Source: Gracilaria caudata
Taxonomy: Eukaryota > Rhodophyta > Florideophyceae > Gracilariales > Gracilariaceae
NCBI GenBank assembly: GCA_030374735.1
Contig: JASCIV010000031.1
Span: 1 to 64,000, forward strand
Length of the DNA: 64,000 nt
Direction: 5' to 3'
Shown here: piece after piece, positions 10,457-20,755 of the stretch
Layout: the number at the start of each line of letters is the position of its first letter
How positions within the stretch are numbered: position 1 is the first letter of the stretch
Position numbers and translations under genes: made by a program
The notes under the pieces: generated by a model
Databases searched by the model: none
Seen by the model: the letters and a program-made list of their open reading frames with translations, nothing else
Told to the model about the DNA's origin: nothing

Positions 10457-12243
10457 GTTAGGGTGGTTCAGATTCGGGCTTCCACAGTATTACCTTTTTC
10501 GCAATATACGTGCGCTGTCGTACTTGCCTCCTTCTTTACATTGGAACACGTTCTGTTCCAATTCCGAAAGCAGTGGCCTTCGTGTTGGCCACCGCGAACA
10601 AGTGCAGTTCTGTTCCTGTCGATATGAACTAATCGTCCCAATAATCTTCAGAGATACACGCAGAATAACCGTGTTTGATCGCCCCTTCTCGCCAAGTGTC
10701 GCGGGCACCAAAATCGGGCGTCGGAGTAAAGCATAGGGTCTGGGGTGAGAAACATGCAACCAATCTGTTTGACGAGTTGATTTGGATGTCGGTCTCGTGG
10801 TCCCGTGTGGCTTCACACTGTTGAGGGGTTGACCTTCCAAGCCTCGCAGTGCTGAGCACTGAAAGGTACGGGAATTTCATCTTGCTCAAGGTCTGATTCT
10901 CATTTTCAAGTCTACAAATGTGAATTTGCGTGTATGGTGTGCAATAACGATTTAATAGATTTTATTCCTGTAAAAAGGGTTTCAACCTCTGCATAAAAGG
11001 GTCGGCCCCCAGATGAACGTAAATAGGAGTGTGGGGCGGTGTAGAATTCAACGCATTGCACGGCATACTTGCAAGCCCGGTTGGCCGTTCTATTTTCTCA
11101 GCTTTTCCACATCAATATCACGGGAGCGAGCGAATGAGTGAGGCTAGTTTACTCACAGTTGGGGAGCTGCATGAGCTCTCATCGAAGATAGAGATTGAGG
11201 TCCCGAGCAGATGACAAAAGATTATTAGATAAAACAATGGAACTATGCAAAAATGTATTGCTACTTTGCGAGAGAGCAGCTCGTCTGTAATCCTCATCAC
11301 CCAGAGTGTGCATTTAAATGGCGCTGATTTTCGTTTGGAAGATAGTCTTTGCTCTGAGCACTGTGCCTCAAAGATTGTATACGAAAAACTGTGACAATAC
11401 AATAGTGAAACAAGACGACATGTGTGGAAAACATTCGTTTTGGCCTTACGCAGGTAGAAGAATCGAAATTCCCTCCATCATAAGTTCGAAAGTATGAACT
11501 GAAAAGAAATACAAGAAGAGTTGAACCAGTCAATCATCCTCGCGTGAAACAGATATGACAGTAAAAACTTCCAAGTATACCTTCATTGCGAAATACCAAA
11601 GTATGTTGTTGTTGGTATCGCTCCATGCAGCAGTCCTGTAGAGACAGAACAAATACGATTTTGAGGGATTGCAAAGCTGGTAATCTGTCGCGATTACTTC
11701 ATCGTCTTCTTGTCTACTTGTAATCGCGCGTTTACATTTTACAATCCGATGGCAATCTCTCAATTGGTCGGCTTTTCTTCAATCACGCCGAGATCCTACC
11801 CGAAAGATATAAGAATCTGCATTGTGTATCAATCTCTGACCGCAAGCGTGTATAAGTTACATCAACTATTAGTTGTGGCGTTGGTCTGCAATCGCTGACT
11901 TGATATGGACGATTGCAATCGAGTGCTTTCCACCGCTTCTGGGCTCAATGGTTGAGCCCTCGTATTCAGTCGATTGTAATGTGGCACCATTTTTTTGAAG
12001 AAGCTGGGCAATACCCTATTACATTAGGATCAGAACAGTTCTCTGAAACCGGTTCAATGTGTACCAGGCTTTGCAGCATTTATTATTGTAGAAGAGGGAT
12101 TCTAATGAAGCAAAACTGACACTTACCTGTGCCGGAATCTGGGTGTCACACGACACAAAAACCTCTCTCTCTCTCTTTTACAGGTGCAGTAGTTTAATTA
12201 CTACTTACTGCAGAGCGGCTCTGTTGAAAGAACTGCTCCCTCA
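10457..12243. other. Intergenic region beside a retroelement remnant, no gene supported
   Basis: About 1.8 kb with only short, unrelated ORFs. It lies downstream of the RNase H fragment on the minus strand, so part of it may be the degraded 3' tail of that element. I see no clear poly(A), long terminal repeat or target-site duplication. Confidence 0.4.
12163..12176. repeat. CT dinucleotide microsatellite
   Basis: Seven CT units lie at the 3' side of the minus-strand retroelement remnant. Simple repeats at LINE 3' ends are common, but the association here is only positional. Confidence 0.7.
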
Positions 12244-13044
12244 CTAAGTAAACCAGTACTTTTCTGGCCATTTTCGGATGATTTCAGCAACTGATAATCC
12301 TCGACGATCTGGAGAGGGTGGGAGACAAATTCTCCGAGACAAAGTCCGTTTCGGACAACGTAAAAGAAAATGCTCTACGTCGTTTAGCACACCAGGGCGA
12401 CATTTGCACAAAAGTCTCTTCCCTGACAAATGTGACCCAAGTGGGTGGAGAGACGGAGTGTGACCCACGGTAATCTGAGATAGAGCTACTTCTGCTTGTC
12501 TTATAGATATTCTGTTTCCAATACAAACTGGTACGGCTTTCAACAGCGGCTCCAACTTATAACGATCTGACACTCGTCTTTTCACTTCCGCAAAGTCAAC
12601 GAGAACCGTAAGCTGATTTTCGACCGAAGTGTTCAGAGCTTTGTTTGCCAATTCATCAACCATATCGTTTCGCAAAAGGCCGTAGTGACTTGGAACCCAC
12701 AAAACATCCACAGAGCAACACTGTGCTATTTTACATAAGGTATATGAAATATCCTGCACAGTGCGAGGTTGGTCTCGCACAGAACTTTCAAGACTCTGCA
12801 TAAGGCTCTGTGAGTCCGTGACGGCCTGCACTTGCCCTCTCCACCCAAGTCTGACTCGCTCCAAAACCTTCTGCGACACAAAAACCAATGAGCTACTGTC
12901 GTACATGTTGTCTGGTGCTGAATTGGTGTTAGGGTCGTGTAAGTCGCATTTGTACCACCACACCGGGAACAACATTGTACGAAGTACTCGAATTGAACAG
13001 AGCGTCAATTCGATCAATTCGGATATTGAAGCTCTGCATTTCAT
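12244..13044 (-). mobile_element. Non-LTR retrotransposon remnant: RNase H domain and C-terminal zinc-like motif
   Basis: The 266-codon open frame encodes part of an RNase HI domain of the LINE type. VTDSQSLMQSL carries one catalytic Asp, and WVPSHYGLLRNDMVDELANKA matches the usual WVPSHxGxxGNExADxLAK block with the last Asp. Further on, LLCKCRP...VEHFLLRCPKR matches the Cys/His block that follows RNase H in many LINE ORF2 proteins. The first RNase H strand (normally xTDGS) and the whole reverse transcriptase are absent, so the copy is 5'-truncated and non-autonomous. No stop interrupts the remaining 800 bases, which suggests recent insertion or recent activity of the family. Confidence 0.75.
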
Positions 13045-13226
13045 AAATATTGCCTATGTATGAAGAAGCCAATTTGGAGACAAAACCCGACAGCAGTCTT
13101 GCGTATCGCTTTGAAAGGGAGATGGAAGTTCATCAGAAGTAGAACCATTCACAAGATGCTACCTTCACTAGACATAGTTTCTAAGTGTAACACCTCAAGT
13201 TAAGCAGATTGAGGCAATGCTCAGTT

Positions 13227-15203
13227 TCAAGACCTAACATCCCCATTCACCTTACCTGTCGCATTCATCATGGTTTCTTGTTTCACAAGATTTTGTAGAT
13301 TGAAAGGCCCATGTGTCATTCCGAGAGGTAAACCGTGTGGGTTTGAGTTGTCGTTTCTGCGCCCACCATATCGTTTACCGCCACCTCTCCTCCTGCGATC
13401 ACCTCTCGATCTACCTCCCTTCCACGGCTGCCACACTCTCCTGTGCGGCATGCCTCTGTTATTATCCCTACCTCTATTGTAATACATCCCTCGGTTCGGC
13501 GGTACGTCCCCCGGTGGTGCCATGTTTCTATTCATCATGTTTCCAATCGCCATTCCATTTCTCCCGCCCACATGTCTTCCTGGAGGCCCATTATCTATGG
13601 GCTGAAAGCTTCCATCCGGTTGGTGACGTAGACCTGATCCCCATGTTCGCTGCGCTAGTTGCAACCAACTGTTGGGAGGCTGTGGGGGGAAACGCCTCCT
13701 CCAGTTAGAATTGTCACTTCCTCGAATGTTCTCCTTCTGAATTCCTCCATTCACTGGGAAAGCTTTTCCATTCGGATCATGCAAAGCTCCCTGAGCGTTG
13801 TATCCTTGCATCCCCAAAAACTGTGATCTTGCGTGGCAAGGAACATCCTTCGCAGCTGGAGCACGTATGTTCGCCGATGCTGGTCGAGGGATTCCAACAC
13901 TGCTCGCTTCATTTGATTGTTGCTGAGCCGCATGTTGCTGAGCCACCTGTTGTTGAGCTGACTGTTGCTGAGCTGCTTGTATGGCAGCAGAGAGATCCGG
14001 AAGATTGAAGGGAAGCTGTCCAGGTGGCCAGTACGACGTACGATTGTGAGACTGCATGTTCTGAGCGCTTGCCTGATAGTTCTGATAGGCTGCGTTCAAA
14101 AACGGCAAAAGGTGTGCTGGAGGTAAACCTGACAAAGCTGGTGGGGGTACCGGCGTCGGTGGCGGCGGAGCGTTCGTATCTTTTGAAGGGTAGGCATTCG
14201 GTGGCGCACTTTGTTGGATTTGTTCGTTGTAGTTCGCCCCGGGCTGCGCAGATGGTTGAGTGTGCGTAGACTGCTGGTGCTGCTGATGCTCCTGCGGCTG
14301 ATGCTGCTGTGGCTGCTGAGGAGGCTGCTGAGGAGGCTGCTGAGAAGGCTGCTGAGGAGGCTGCTGATGAGACCGCAGCTGATACTGTTGCGGTCGCTGG
14401 TGCTGCGGGGCATGTTGTGGCGGTAGATGCTGCTGTTGCTGATGCTGCGGCTGCTGATGCTGCGGCTGCTGATGCTGCGGCTGCTGATGCTGTTGCGGCT
14501 GATGCGGCTGTTGCTGCAGCGAAGGATGTTGTGGAGGCGGTTGTTGTTGCTGCTGATGCCGTTCTTTGCCGTGTATCTGGGTATTCCTTCCATCCTGTTG
14601 AGTTTTCGTTTGACGTGTTTTTTCCAGTTGCGCCTCCTCACGAAGTGACTCCAAGCTGATGGGAAGTATGCCAGGCTGCCTGGAAACGTTTATCGGTTCG
14701 GAGTTGCGGCGCTGCTTTTTCGGTTTGCGCCTAAACTTTGCGATTGGTTTGACAGGCTCTGGGATGATGGCGCGCACTGGCTGCTCAGGCTGTGGGAGAG
14801 GGCGAGTAGCTGCCGGTTGCGGCTTGAGGTTGGCTCCAAGACCAGGAGAGAATGCTGGCTGAATTGAAGAGGGTTGTCTGAGATCCCTTCGCGGCTGCTG
14901 CTGCTGTTGCATCGGTGGCTGTGGTTGTTGTGGTGGCTGCGATGGCTGAGGTGGCTGCTGCCTCTGCGAATGATTGGCAACGGGAGGAATTGAATGAGGA
15001 GGATTGGGATGAGCTTGATTGGCGAACAGAGAAGATAGAGGTATTTCGGAAACTTTTGGGGGAGGACCGGCTTTCGCCAGGTCGATAGCTGCGGTTAAGT
15101 CCTCCCATGTGATCTGTGGAAAGTGAACATCAGTGAGGGGTGGAAAGGCCTGCGCAGCAGGATGAGCGGATATAGAAGGTTGAGGATTGATGGGGTTGGA
15201 CAT
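13227..15203 (-). CDS. Gln/Pro-rich low-complexity protein with C-terminal RGG region
   Basis: This 658-residue protein starts at the ATG at 15203 (MSNPINPQPS); an upstream frame extension begins only with GTG. A short ordered-looking N-terminal stretch (FPQITWEDLTAAIDLAKAGPPP) is followed by long Gln/Pro/His-rich tracts at about residues 90-430. The C-terminus is rich in Arg and Gly (about 540-640, RGRDNNRG, GRSRGDRRRRGGGKRYGGRR). This composition is typical of RNA-binding, granule-forming proteins. No RRM or other folded domain is visible. It may act in mRNA metabolism, but this rests on composition alone. A possible donor-like CAG/GTAAGG near the C-terminus leaves the last few codons uncertain. 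Confidence 0.7.
   Translation of the reverse strand: MSNPINPQPSISAHPAAQAFPPLTDVHFPQITWEDLTAAIDLAKAGPPPKVSEIPLSSLFANQAHPNPPHSIPPVANHSQRQQPPQPSQPPQQPQPPMQQQQQPRRDLRQPSSIQPAFSPGLGANLKPQPAATRPLPQPEQPVRAIIPEPVKPIAKFRRKPKKQRRNSEPINVSRQPGILPISLESLREEAQLEKTRQTKTQQDGRNTQIHGKERHQQQQQPPPQHPSLQQQPHQPQQHQQPQHQQPQHQQPQHQQQQHLPPQHAPQHQRPQQYQLRSHQQPPQQPSQQPPQQPPQQPQQHQPQEHQQHQQSTHTQPSAQPGANYNEQIQQSAPPNAYPSKDTNAPPPPTPVPPPALSGLPPAHLLPFLNAAYQNYQASAQNMQSHNRTSYWPPGQLPFNLPDLSAAIQAAQQQSAQQQVAQQHAAQQQSNEASSVGIPRPASANIRAPAAKDVPCHARSQFLGMQGYNAQGALHDPNGKAFPVNGGIQKENIRGSDNSNWRRRFPPQPPNSWLQLAQRTWGSGLRHQPDGSFQPIDNGPPGRHVGGRNGMAIGNMMNRNMAPPGDVPPNRGMYYNRGRDNNRGMPHRRVWQPWKGGRSRGDRRRRGGGKRYGGRRNDNSNPHGLPLGMTHGPFNLQNLVKQETMMNATGKVNGDVRS
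14441..14485. repeat. Three tandem 15-base repeats in the polyglutamine tract
   Basis: The 15-base unit GATGCTGCGGCTGCT occurs three times in perfect register at 14441, 14456 and 14471. On the coding (minus) strand it encodes QQPQH-type units. Neighbouring sequence (about 14271-14370) has 12-base GAGGAGGCTGCT-like units. Such tracts expand and contract easily, so length polymorphism is expected. Confidence 0.85.
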
Positions 15204-16058
15204 TGTGAAGGAGTTGTACCCGCTTCTTTGAGAATCTAGTGAAGTTGACGCTGAGAAGGGGATGGGGAGCACAGAAGGAACTGCGTGGAAAAAGCAGCTC
15301 TGGTTTTATAGTGGCGGACAGCAAATGGTTGCATCCCAGCGGACGTTGCGTGGGACTGAGTTCTGAGCTTGAAGGGATAGTTTTGTATTGGAAGAGACGT
15401 TAGCAAATTGAATACGGCTTGAAGTAGGTGGAGGGAGTGGACGTTGAGGAGCACGAGCTGGAAAGATGGAGCTACGCCGTGGTCGTAACAGTCGCAGCGA
15501 ACGCGAGGAGATCTTCCGGCTGTTTCGCTCTCAGAAATCGCGGGTGCGGTAACTTTATCTGTGAGGGATTACGGCGGAGACCAGCGATGCAAACTTTGCA
15601 TTGCAAAGCGCTTTGTTGTGGTGTGACATGTCATGGTGCTGGTGGAGCAGAAGGGCATCAAGACAGGCTCTATCCAAAGTGACAAGGGCATTGTCCCGGC
15701 GATACTCCCAAGGCCTCCGCGTCACGGCGCCATGAACGCCAACCACAAATGCGCCGTTCTCTGGCAGCTCAAATGGAAGACGCTTACCCACCTGTCACCG
15801 CACCATTGGGCGAGACAAAGCCTAAAATCTAGCAGCCGCTCAAGCAACCACTGTTAACGGACCGCTCAGAATCTACACTTTTCCACCGAGATAAGCATTG
15901 CGCCAAGCTTGCGCCAAAGCACTCATATCGTGCGCCGCTTGTGCGCTGCATTGCGTGTTCTCACGGGCGCACTTTTCGCATCACTCGCCGTCTTGCCCCC
16001 AAAACTGCTCCGCGACGGCAACTACATACTGCGTGTGTGGCCGATTACGGCGTTAAAC
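15204..16058. other. Divergent promoter region between the Gln/Pro-rich gene and the carrier gene
   Basis: No supported gene. A plus-strand frame at 15428-15682 lacks any recognisable feature. The TTG-initiated extension at 15909-16058 is open but contains no ATG, so I treat it as 5' untranslated sequence of the carrier gene. Confidence 0.5.
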
Positions 16059-17624
16059 ATGCACACGAGCGAAGAGCTTATGCACGAGTGCGCGTTTTTG
16101 CCCGCTGTGCCGGCTGATGTGCTGGCATTTCCGCGCGCCCGGTTTTGCGCGTGGCGTCACAATTGTGCCGTTTCCTCTGCGCGCCATCGCCATATTCAGC
16201 TGCATGTGAAACGGCCGCGAGTTCGTTGTGAAGTGCGAGATTCGCATGAGGCTGGCGGTCAATCTGAAACGGTGCAAAAGTCGATACCAGATGATCAACA
16301 ATCAACGGGTGCTTTGCAGGAGCTGCCCACATCCTCGTCAAGGGATGCAAGTCGTTTTGTGAGTCGTCGAAAGTTCGTTGCGCTGGCGGCTGTAGTGGCA
16401 CTGACTGCATTGCCGGGTCCACCACCTTCAGCAAAAGCCATTGAACTCGCTCCCACTCCGATTAACCCGTACGCGAGACGTCGCCGTGAGAAAGCTTATC
16501 AACGATATGCCGAGAAAATTGAACAAAGTCTTGAGAAAGTTGCCGTAGCCGATTTTGAGAAGGTCGTCAAGGCTGGTGGTGGTGGTATTAGCGTCAGTTA
16601 TCGAATCGCCGGTTTTGCTGCCTTTGTTGCAAGTGCTATCTCCACAGCGGTTGTCCATCCCATTGACAGCATCAAAACCAGACTTCAGGCTAGGGCTGCC
16701 CGCCTCACTGAAGGTAATACCAACCTATTCGAAAACCTATACAACGGCATCTTCAGCAATATATTGAAGGAAGCGCCGAATGCGGCAATCTATTTAGGCG
16801 TGTACGAACTCTGCAAATCATTTTTGACCAACTTATCCTTCACCTCATTCTTTCAAGAGTTGCCATTAGTCACTTTTATGGTTGCCGGCGCACTAGGCGA
16901 TGCGATTGGAAGCGTTGTCCGGGTACCAGCCGAAATCGTCAATAAGCGACTGCAAATCGGTGTGAATTCCGACTGGAGCTCCGCACTCCGAGATGCGTTC
17001 TTCACTCCCTCCGGCAGGCAAGCCTCCGTCACAGCCTGGCAAGCTGTGCTTCTTCGCGACGTACCGTATGGTGGTCTTCAAATCATGTTGTACGAGTTTG
17101 GAAAGCTAATGCTTCTGAAACATCCACATATGTTCAACGGATATTTTGCTCACGGTGGTGTCATGGCGGATGTCTTCGTAGGTGCAGTTGCCGGTGCCCT
17201 TGCTGCGATGATCACCACACCTGCTGATGTTCTTGTAACTCGTCTTAGCGTCAGCGAAGCGTCGGCCAAACCAGAGACTGTATCCCCAGGCATAGTCGCC
17301 ACTGCCAGACACATCTTGATCACAGAAGGAGTCATGGGCTTTTTCAGAGGAACTTTGCAGAGAGGAGTATACTACGCACCTCTCATCGGCCTGTTCTTTG
17401 CCCTTTACGAGTTTAGCCGACAATCTTTGTCCGATCCAAATGCTGTCATTGCGTCTGTGATGAACGCTGAGAGATTGGTGTTGGCTGACTGGCATGCTCT
17501 GCCAACACAATTATCACATGCTTATCAAACTGTTGTCCCTTATCTCACTGCTTTTGTCTTGCTTATTTCGGACCAGCTGCCTTTGATTTTGAGTTTTGCG
17601 TCTTTGAACGGTGGGCAAATGTGA
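16059..17624 (+). CDS. Mitochondrial carrier family protein with plastid-type N-terminus
   Basis: This 521-residue protein starts at the first in-frame ATG, 16059. The C-terminal 300 residues form a solute carrier of the MCF type, with three Px[DE]xx[KR]-like signatures: HPIDSIKTRLQ, VPAEIVNKRLQ and TPADVLVTRL. They mark three repeats of paired membrane helices. The 180-residue N-terminal extension is unusual. It has a hydrophilic, Arg-rich start, then RRKFVALAAVVALTAL...SAKAIE at about residues 103-127. That stretch looks like a twin-arginine thylakoid signal or a stop-transfer helix with an AxA-type cleavage site. Placement in plastid membranes is inferred. S-adenosylmethionine carriers are one plausible relative; the substrate cannot be read from the sequence. 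Confidence 0.85.
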   Translation: MHTSEELMHECAFLPAVPADVLAFPRARFCAWRHNCAVSSARHRHIQLHVKRPRVRCEVRDSHEAGGQSETVQKSIPDDQQSTGALQELPTSSSRDASRFVSRRKFVALAAVVALTALPGPPPSAKAIELAPTPINPYARRRREKAYQRYAEKIEQSLEKVAVADFEKVVKAGGGGISVSYRIAGFAAFVASAISTAVVHPIDSIKTRLQARAARLTEGNTNLFENLYNGIFSNILKEAPNAAIYLGVYELCKSFLTNLSFTSFFQELPLVTFMVAGALGDAIGSVVRVPAEIVNKRLQIGVNSDWSSALRDAFFTPSGRQASVTAWQAVLLRDVPYGGLQIMLYEFGKLMLLKHPHMFNGYFAHGGVMADVFVGAVAGALAAMITTPADVLVTRLSVSEASAKPETVSPGIVATARHILITEGVMGFFRGTLQRGVYYAPLIGLFFALYEFSRQSLSDPNAVIASVMNAERLVLADWHALPTQLSHAYQTVVPYLTAFVLLISDQLPLILSFASLNGGQM

Positions 17625-19600
17625 TTTCAATTTAGTGCGTATGTCAGACTGCAGTTCCATGCCTCCTCCCGATTGTCTAGCTTATTGCAGACCGGTTCTG
17701 ATTGATCTTGGGTTTTACTTCCGTGGCCGGGGAGACAGTGGGCCATGCTGTGGGGACAGGGGTCCCTTCGTTCTTATGGGTTCTGTTGTTCACGTGCGCT
17801 CCAAACTGTACTGGATATCTCTCCCTTGGGGTCATCTGTTTACTTCAGAGTCAAACATTTTTGGCCCAGCCTTATTCGCTTGTGCAGACATGGACGTATC
17901 GCTATTCTATCTTTGACAGCGTCTGTTGCCAAGTTTTGCCAGAAGGAATCTACGGAAAATGAGAGCAGAAATGCCAATGAGTTCTCGTTGTAGAAATCCT
18001 GCAAGGTTTGAGCCGAAAAGGGACTTGAAAGGCATTGTTTAATATCGGAGCTATGGAGGGTTATACTATGGTATACACTTTGTCATAGAAGGTACCCAAT
18101 CGTGGGAGGCCTTAATTTCTTAAATCTCTCTTCACAAGCAAGAGACGCAGGGATACATTCTGGGGATTGCTTTTTCTGGGGAATAAACCGGGATTAGTGG
18201 AACAACAAGATCTGGGCTGTTCTTTCCAGAAAAATATGCGGCCGTTCCATTGAGAAGTCTCACAGAGCCCTTTATAGGAAATCCAGAGCAAATCCTGACC
18301 TATACAACGTAGTTCTGCGTGAAAATGCAGAGGGTACAAACCGTTAGTGCCCTCCAGCCTAGCGTGCTCTCAAAAAAACATTATATCCTCACTGCATACT
18401 CGCCTACAGAGTGAAAACAATTTCCGCGATGCAGCGTACCACAGTGGGGAAGTTCAAGGTTCGACTACGAATGCACAGGATCATCCTGTCCAAAAACGGT
18501 TCTTAGTATTCGTGGGAAAAGAGCATCCGCTCACTGAGGAACGCTCCAGCTTCGAAATCAGGGACAATTCACCTCACAGACGAGGGAGAAGAGACACCGA
18601 GGGCGCGTTTGTGTTAACACGCGCCTGCTTCGGCGGAAGACGTTTAACGGAGAGCGTTGGGCGCATTGCTGTCCTGTGCATTGACAGCAACGCTCACCAC
18701 GGTCATTAATCTAATTACGGCAGGAAGTCTATGACGGAAATAGGTTGCATCTACGAAGGGTGATACGCATCTGTAAAGCGTGAGGACGGAACTCGTTGCA
18801 GTGGACCGGTTTTCGTGATACATATCGATGACAGTTGCGTGACAGTGAGCATATGGCTGGCTGACTAGAAGGCTAACTATGGGAAACCTGGCTTCAAAGG
18901 CAACAGCCTCATATATCTTCCCCTCCGCAGCCTTGTCGGGCTCAGTGCCAGAGTTAGAAGGCCGACAGCGGGCCATTTCGCTCTAAAATTCCATGGTCTG
19001 ACCATCTTGGCCACTGAACCCAATGTACAGTCGAAAAAGTATTCCATTCATCTCTACTGCTCCTACATGTTAAGCTACAACGGTAGTTGCTTAGCATAAC
19101 ACTTTGCCAGACCGAACGTGGAATAAAGATACGGCAACTGATAAAGGTTATATCTTGCGATGGATGGAATTGACACGGTCTGTGCAGGTTGGGACTCGAG
19201 TTCCTGACATCGAGAGGGTGAACACAGTAATGGATAATATCTAGGCGCATAGCGTGACGTATGACAGGTAAACGCCCTGTCTTCGTCGCTTCTCCAAAAA
19301 ATCAGTATCCTTTTTACGTATCAACCAGGAGCATGTCCAAATGCGTTGCACTCCCAAATGTGTAGACTGACTTGCACAGAGCCTTGACACAGGCGTTTGT
19401 CGGATCCGGGAAACAAGCACGATTTGTGTTAGAACATTGAATCAACTACGATTCAATCCTACATGAGAACTTTACAAGAAGCGTAAAGAAGACACCAAGG
19501 TAGTGAGAGCTACAGACTGTATTGGGTAGTGAGGTATGACGAGAGGGATTTTGATCATGAAGCAAAAGTTGTGAGATGCAAAGAGAACCGGCTGCGGAGC
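17625..19600. other. Intergenic region of about 2 kb, no gene supported
   Basis: Several short ORFs lie on both strands (for example 18644-18976 minus, 110 codons, and 18347-18709 plus), but none has a recognisable domain. Overlapping open frames at 17611-17993 reflect local composition. A split gene with short exons cannot be excluded, because such genes are present nearby. Confidence 0.4.
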
Positions 19601-20236
19601 CTAGTAACCCAATTCCATGATATAGTCAGCAATACGGCCAGCTTCAGTATTGACCTTGCCGAACGAAGCACCGTCACTGTAATTGGGGTCATGTACTCCG
19701 ACGATGAAAGCACTAGCAGTAGAGTAGACAATGACACCCTGCGAGGTCTTTCCTTCTTCCTTGCAACGGCCCTGACAGTAAGAAGGTCCACCCTCGTCGT
19801 CATCAACTTCTCCGCGAGTGAAGGTGTATCTAGTGGGGGTGTCACGAGAAAGGTTGTTAGCATCGTACGACACGAACCAACGAGAAATGATGAATGAGCA
19901 GATGATGAAGGGTGCTTACTTTTGAGTGGCAATGGTGAAACCGGATCCAGAGATCGCTCCAAGGTCGCTGTTATTAAGGGCCTTGTTGAGAACCTTGCAC
20001 TCCTCATCCGACACGGTGAAGCCGGGGCTGGAGGCCCATGGGGTTCCGTCGTGGGCGACGATGGCGGCATACTAAGCACGATTTGGACGCGGGAGGTGAG
20101 AGGGAGGAAAGCGTCAGAGGGGCTGAGCTGGAGGGCGGAAGACAGGCAGTGTGAGTACGGCGCAATGCGAGATCGGTACACGTACCATGAAGCCGGCAGC
20201 AAGAAGCTGGTCGTCGATGTAAGACTGCCACGACAT
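19601..20236 (-). CDS. Profilin, three exons
   Basis: Profilin binds G-actin and poly-proline and controls actin assembly. Coding exons are complement(20186..20236), (19920..20071) and (19601..19829), giving 143 residues. Exon 1 encodes MSWQSYIDDQLLAAGFM, the classic profilin N-terminus. Exon 2 carries AAIVAHDGTPWASSPGF. Exon 3 encodes YTFTRGE through to the usual C-terminal helix (AGRIADYIMELGY). The introns are 114 and 89 nt with GT-AG ends; the second has a GCTAAC branch-point-like sequence. Phases join cleanly (phase 0, then phase 2). Human profilins are about 140 residues. The gene is divergent from the TBC gene, with about 520 bases between start codons. Confidence 0.93.
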
Positions 20237-20755
20237 GACGAGAGACGCAGGAAATACGGAAAGAGACGGAAGGAAGGAACAAAGACGCGGTCTGAGCGAG
20301 GGAACGGGAGAGTAGAGCAGGGGCTAGAACGGAGCAAGAGACGACTAGTGAAGAGAGGATAGACGCGGCGCGGGGAAACGCTGGAGCGCAAGCAGTTTAA
20401 ATGCGCGACGCGGGTACAAAAGCAGATGCATTTGAACCGCCGCTGGCAGTGCCAGCAATCGCGTCACGGTGTGATGTAAGACAGCACGGACAGCCTGTCC
20501 CGAAAGACAACGGTCAGGGCGCTTCGCTGGGAAGCCTCCGCAGCCGCACGCGGTGTAAGCGCGAGTTGCTCGCCCGCTTTCGTACGTGGCCACGGGGCGC
20601 AGCGCGCCCCGTTTGAATGCAATGCGCTCAAGCGAAGTGAGCGGCGGCCACATGGCCATGACGCGTCGCGCGCCATGGTTGTGGCGTCGTGAGAGCGCGT
20701 CGCGCGCGTCCTGAGCGCAAGCGCCAGCGCCGTTTCTTCGCGGCGCGTCAGCACG

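Noticed and set aside
14096..14659. Several frames across the CAG-rich tract of the Gln/Pro-rich gene
   Set aside because: They are alternative-frame readings of the tandem repeats (poly-Ala, poly-Ser, poly-Leu).
18455..18475. GGTTCGACTAC, a tRNA B-box-like sequence
   Set aside because: No matching A box or cloverleaf could be built around it.
19555..20391. 278-codon minus-strand open frame over profilin
   Set aside because: It reads through both profilin introns in the wrong frame; the spliced frame gives a clear profilin.
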